Assembly (NCBI RefSeq): GCF_004337695.1
Contig: NZ_SJXJ01000009.1
Span: 62,001 to 126,000 of the forward strand
Reading direction: 5' to 3'
Length of the DNA stretch: 64,000 nucleotides
Origin: Tenacibaculum sp. M341
GTDB lineage: Bacteria > Bacteroidota > Bacteroidia > Flavobacteriales > Flavobacteriaceae
Shown here: in pieces, positions 63,684 through 64,000 of the stretch
Numbering within the stretch: position 1 is the first letter of the stretch
Layout: each line of letters begins with the position of its first letter
The notes under the pieces: model-generated
What the model was told of the DNA's origin: nothing
What the model saw: the letters and a program-made list of their open reading frames with translations, nothing else
Database searches by the model: none
Translations under genes and position numbers: made by a program

Positions 63684-64000
63684 TTAGTTAGCGTAGTCTT
63701 TTTTTAGTTTTTTAAGTACTTTTTTACGAACTTTAATTTTATTGGCAGCTCTTAAATCATCAATCCACTTATTCTCTATATGATTTTGATAATCGCTAAC
63801 TACTTTTCCTTTGATGTCTGCTAATAAAGCGCCATCATACTTTGCTTTATTATTATTGAAATAAGATTCTAATGCTTCTTTATCGTTTTGAGATTTATCC
63901 CAAACCTTCATTTTCATTAAATCAAATAATAATAAACCGTCTTTATATTCTTGTAATGTGTTTTTATAATCTGGATACAACTCAGGTAAATGATCTTTGT
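63684..64000 (-). CDS. C-terminal end of a peptidyl-prolyl isomerase (cut by window edge)
   Basis: The reading frame is open to the right edge, where the minus-strand gene begins beyond the window. The visible tail (KDHLPELYPDYKNTLQEYKDGLLLFDLM and VWDKSQNDKEALESYFNNNK) is the typical C-terminus of Bacteroidetes periplasmic peptidyl-prolyl isomerases. It ends in a very basic stretch, KVRKKVLKKLKK. It heads the visible part of the operon that continues with the PpiC-like lipoprotein, SurA-like and MoxR genes. Confidence 0.8.
   Translation of the reverse strand, partial: KDHLPELYPDYKNTLQEYKDGLLLFDLMKMKVWDKSQNDKEALESYFNNNKAKYDGALLADIKGKVVSDYQNHIENKWIDDLRAANKIKVRKKVLKKLKKDYAN

Overview
The window is AT-rich DNA from a Gram-negative member of the Bacteroidetes, almost certainly Flavobacteriaceae. 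A marine genus such as Tenacibaculum is plausible, but that is a guess. The evidence is: three secreted proteins with type IX secretion (T9SS) C-terminal sorting domains, a PorX regulator, a fused LpxC/FabZ, an enlarged SecA, flavobacterial promoter boxes of the form TTG-N18..21-TAnnTTTG, and almost no Shine-Dalgarno sequences. I found no tRNA, rRNA, CRISPR array, insertion sequence or prophage. Nearly all the space is coding.

Layout. 1-3.3 kb: the tail of a DUF4105-like membrane protein, an Hsp70-like ATPase without a substrate-binding domain, a T9SS cargo protein and a DUF2807 protein. 3.5-13.5 kb: a MacB/FtsX-type ABC export operon (adaptor, lipoprotein, ATPase, two paralogous permeases), divergent from an NtrC-type sigma-54 activator and its histidine kinase. 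A candidate enhancer array and a -24/-12 promoter lie between them. 13.5-15.2 kb: an XRE-type repressor preceded by 808 bp without a gene that carries repeated TACAWTTGTA palindromes, then another gene-free stretch with a large inverted repeat. 15.2-21.9 kb: a family 39-type glycosyltransferase, fabG, an M16 protease and sucD. 21.9-28.5 kb: a lipid A/fatty acid operon (HD protein, lpxD, lpxC/fabZ, lpxA, efp, a lipoprotein, a second lpxD). 28.7-31.8 kb: porX, tsaE and alanine dehydrogenase.

31.8-38.7 kb is the most unusual region. A histidine kinase/OmpR-type regulator pair diverges from a four-gene cluster: a stand-alone NRPS-type adenylation enzyme, a membrane flavoprotein resembling fungal TmpA, an enoyl-CoA hydratase and an outer-membrane protein. 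Four 11-bp phased repeats sit in the divergent promoter region, and a 30-nt near-perfect direct repeat brackets the three enzyme genes. This looks like a regulated small-molecule pathway that I do not recognise as described in bacteria.

38.8-56.8 kb is mostly housekeeping: an MFS transporter, an M48 protease, msrB, secA, a cobalamin adenosyltransferase, a thioesterase, dnaA with a phosphatase and a methyltransferase, ribD with HAD and EamA genes, and prmC. It also has a pentapeptide-repeat membrane protein and a TPR/HTH membrane regulator. 57.1-60.2 kb holds a two-gene operon for a T9SS-secreted bacterial expansin and a T9SS-secreted beta-helix protein, preceded by four phased RGTRTACAT sites; it suggests contact with algal or plant cell walls. 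60.5-64 kb is a MoxR ATPase and periplasmic peptidyl-prolyl isomerase operon that runs off the right edge.
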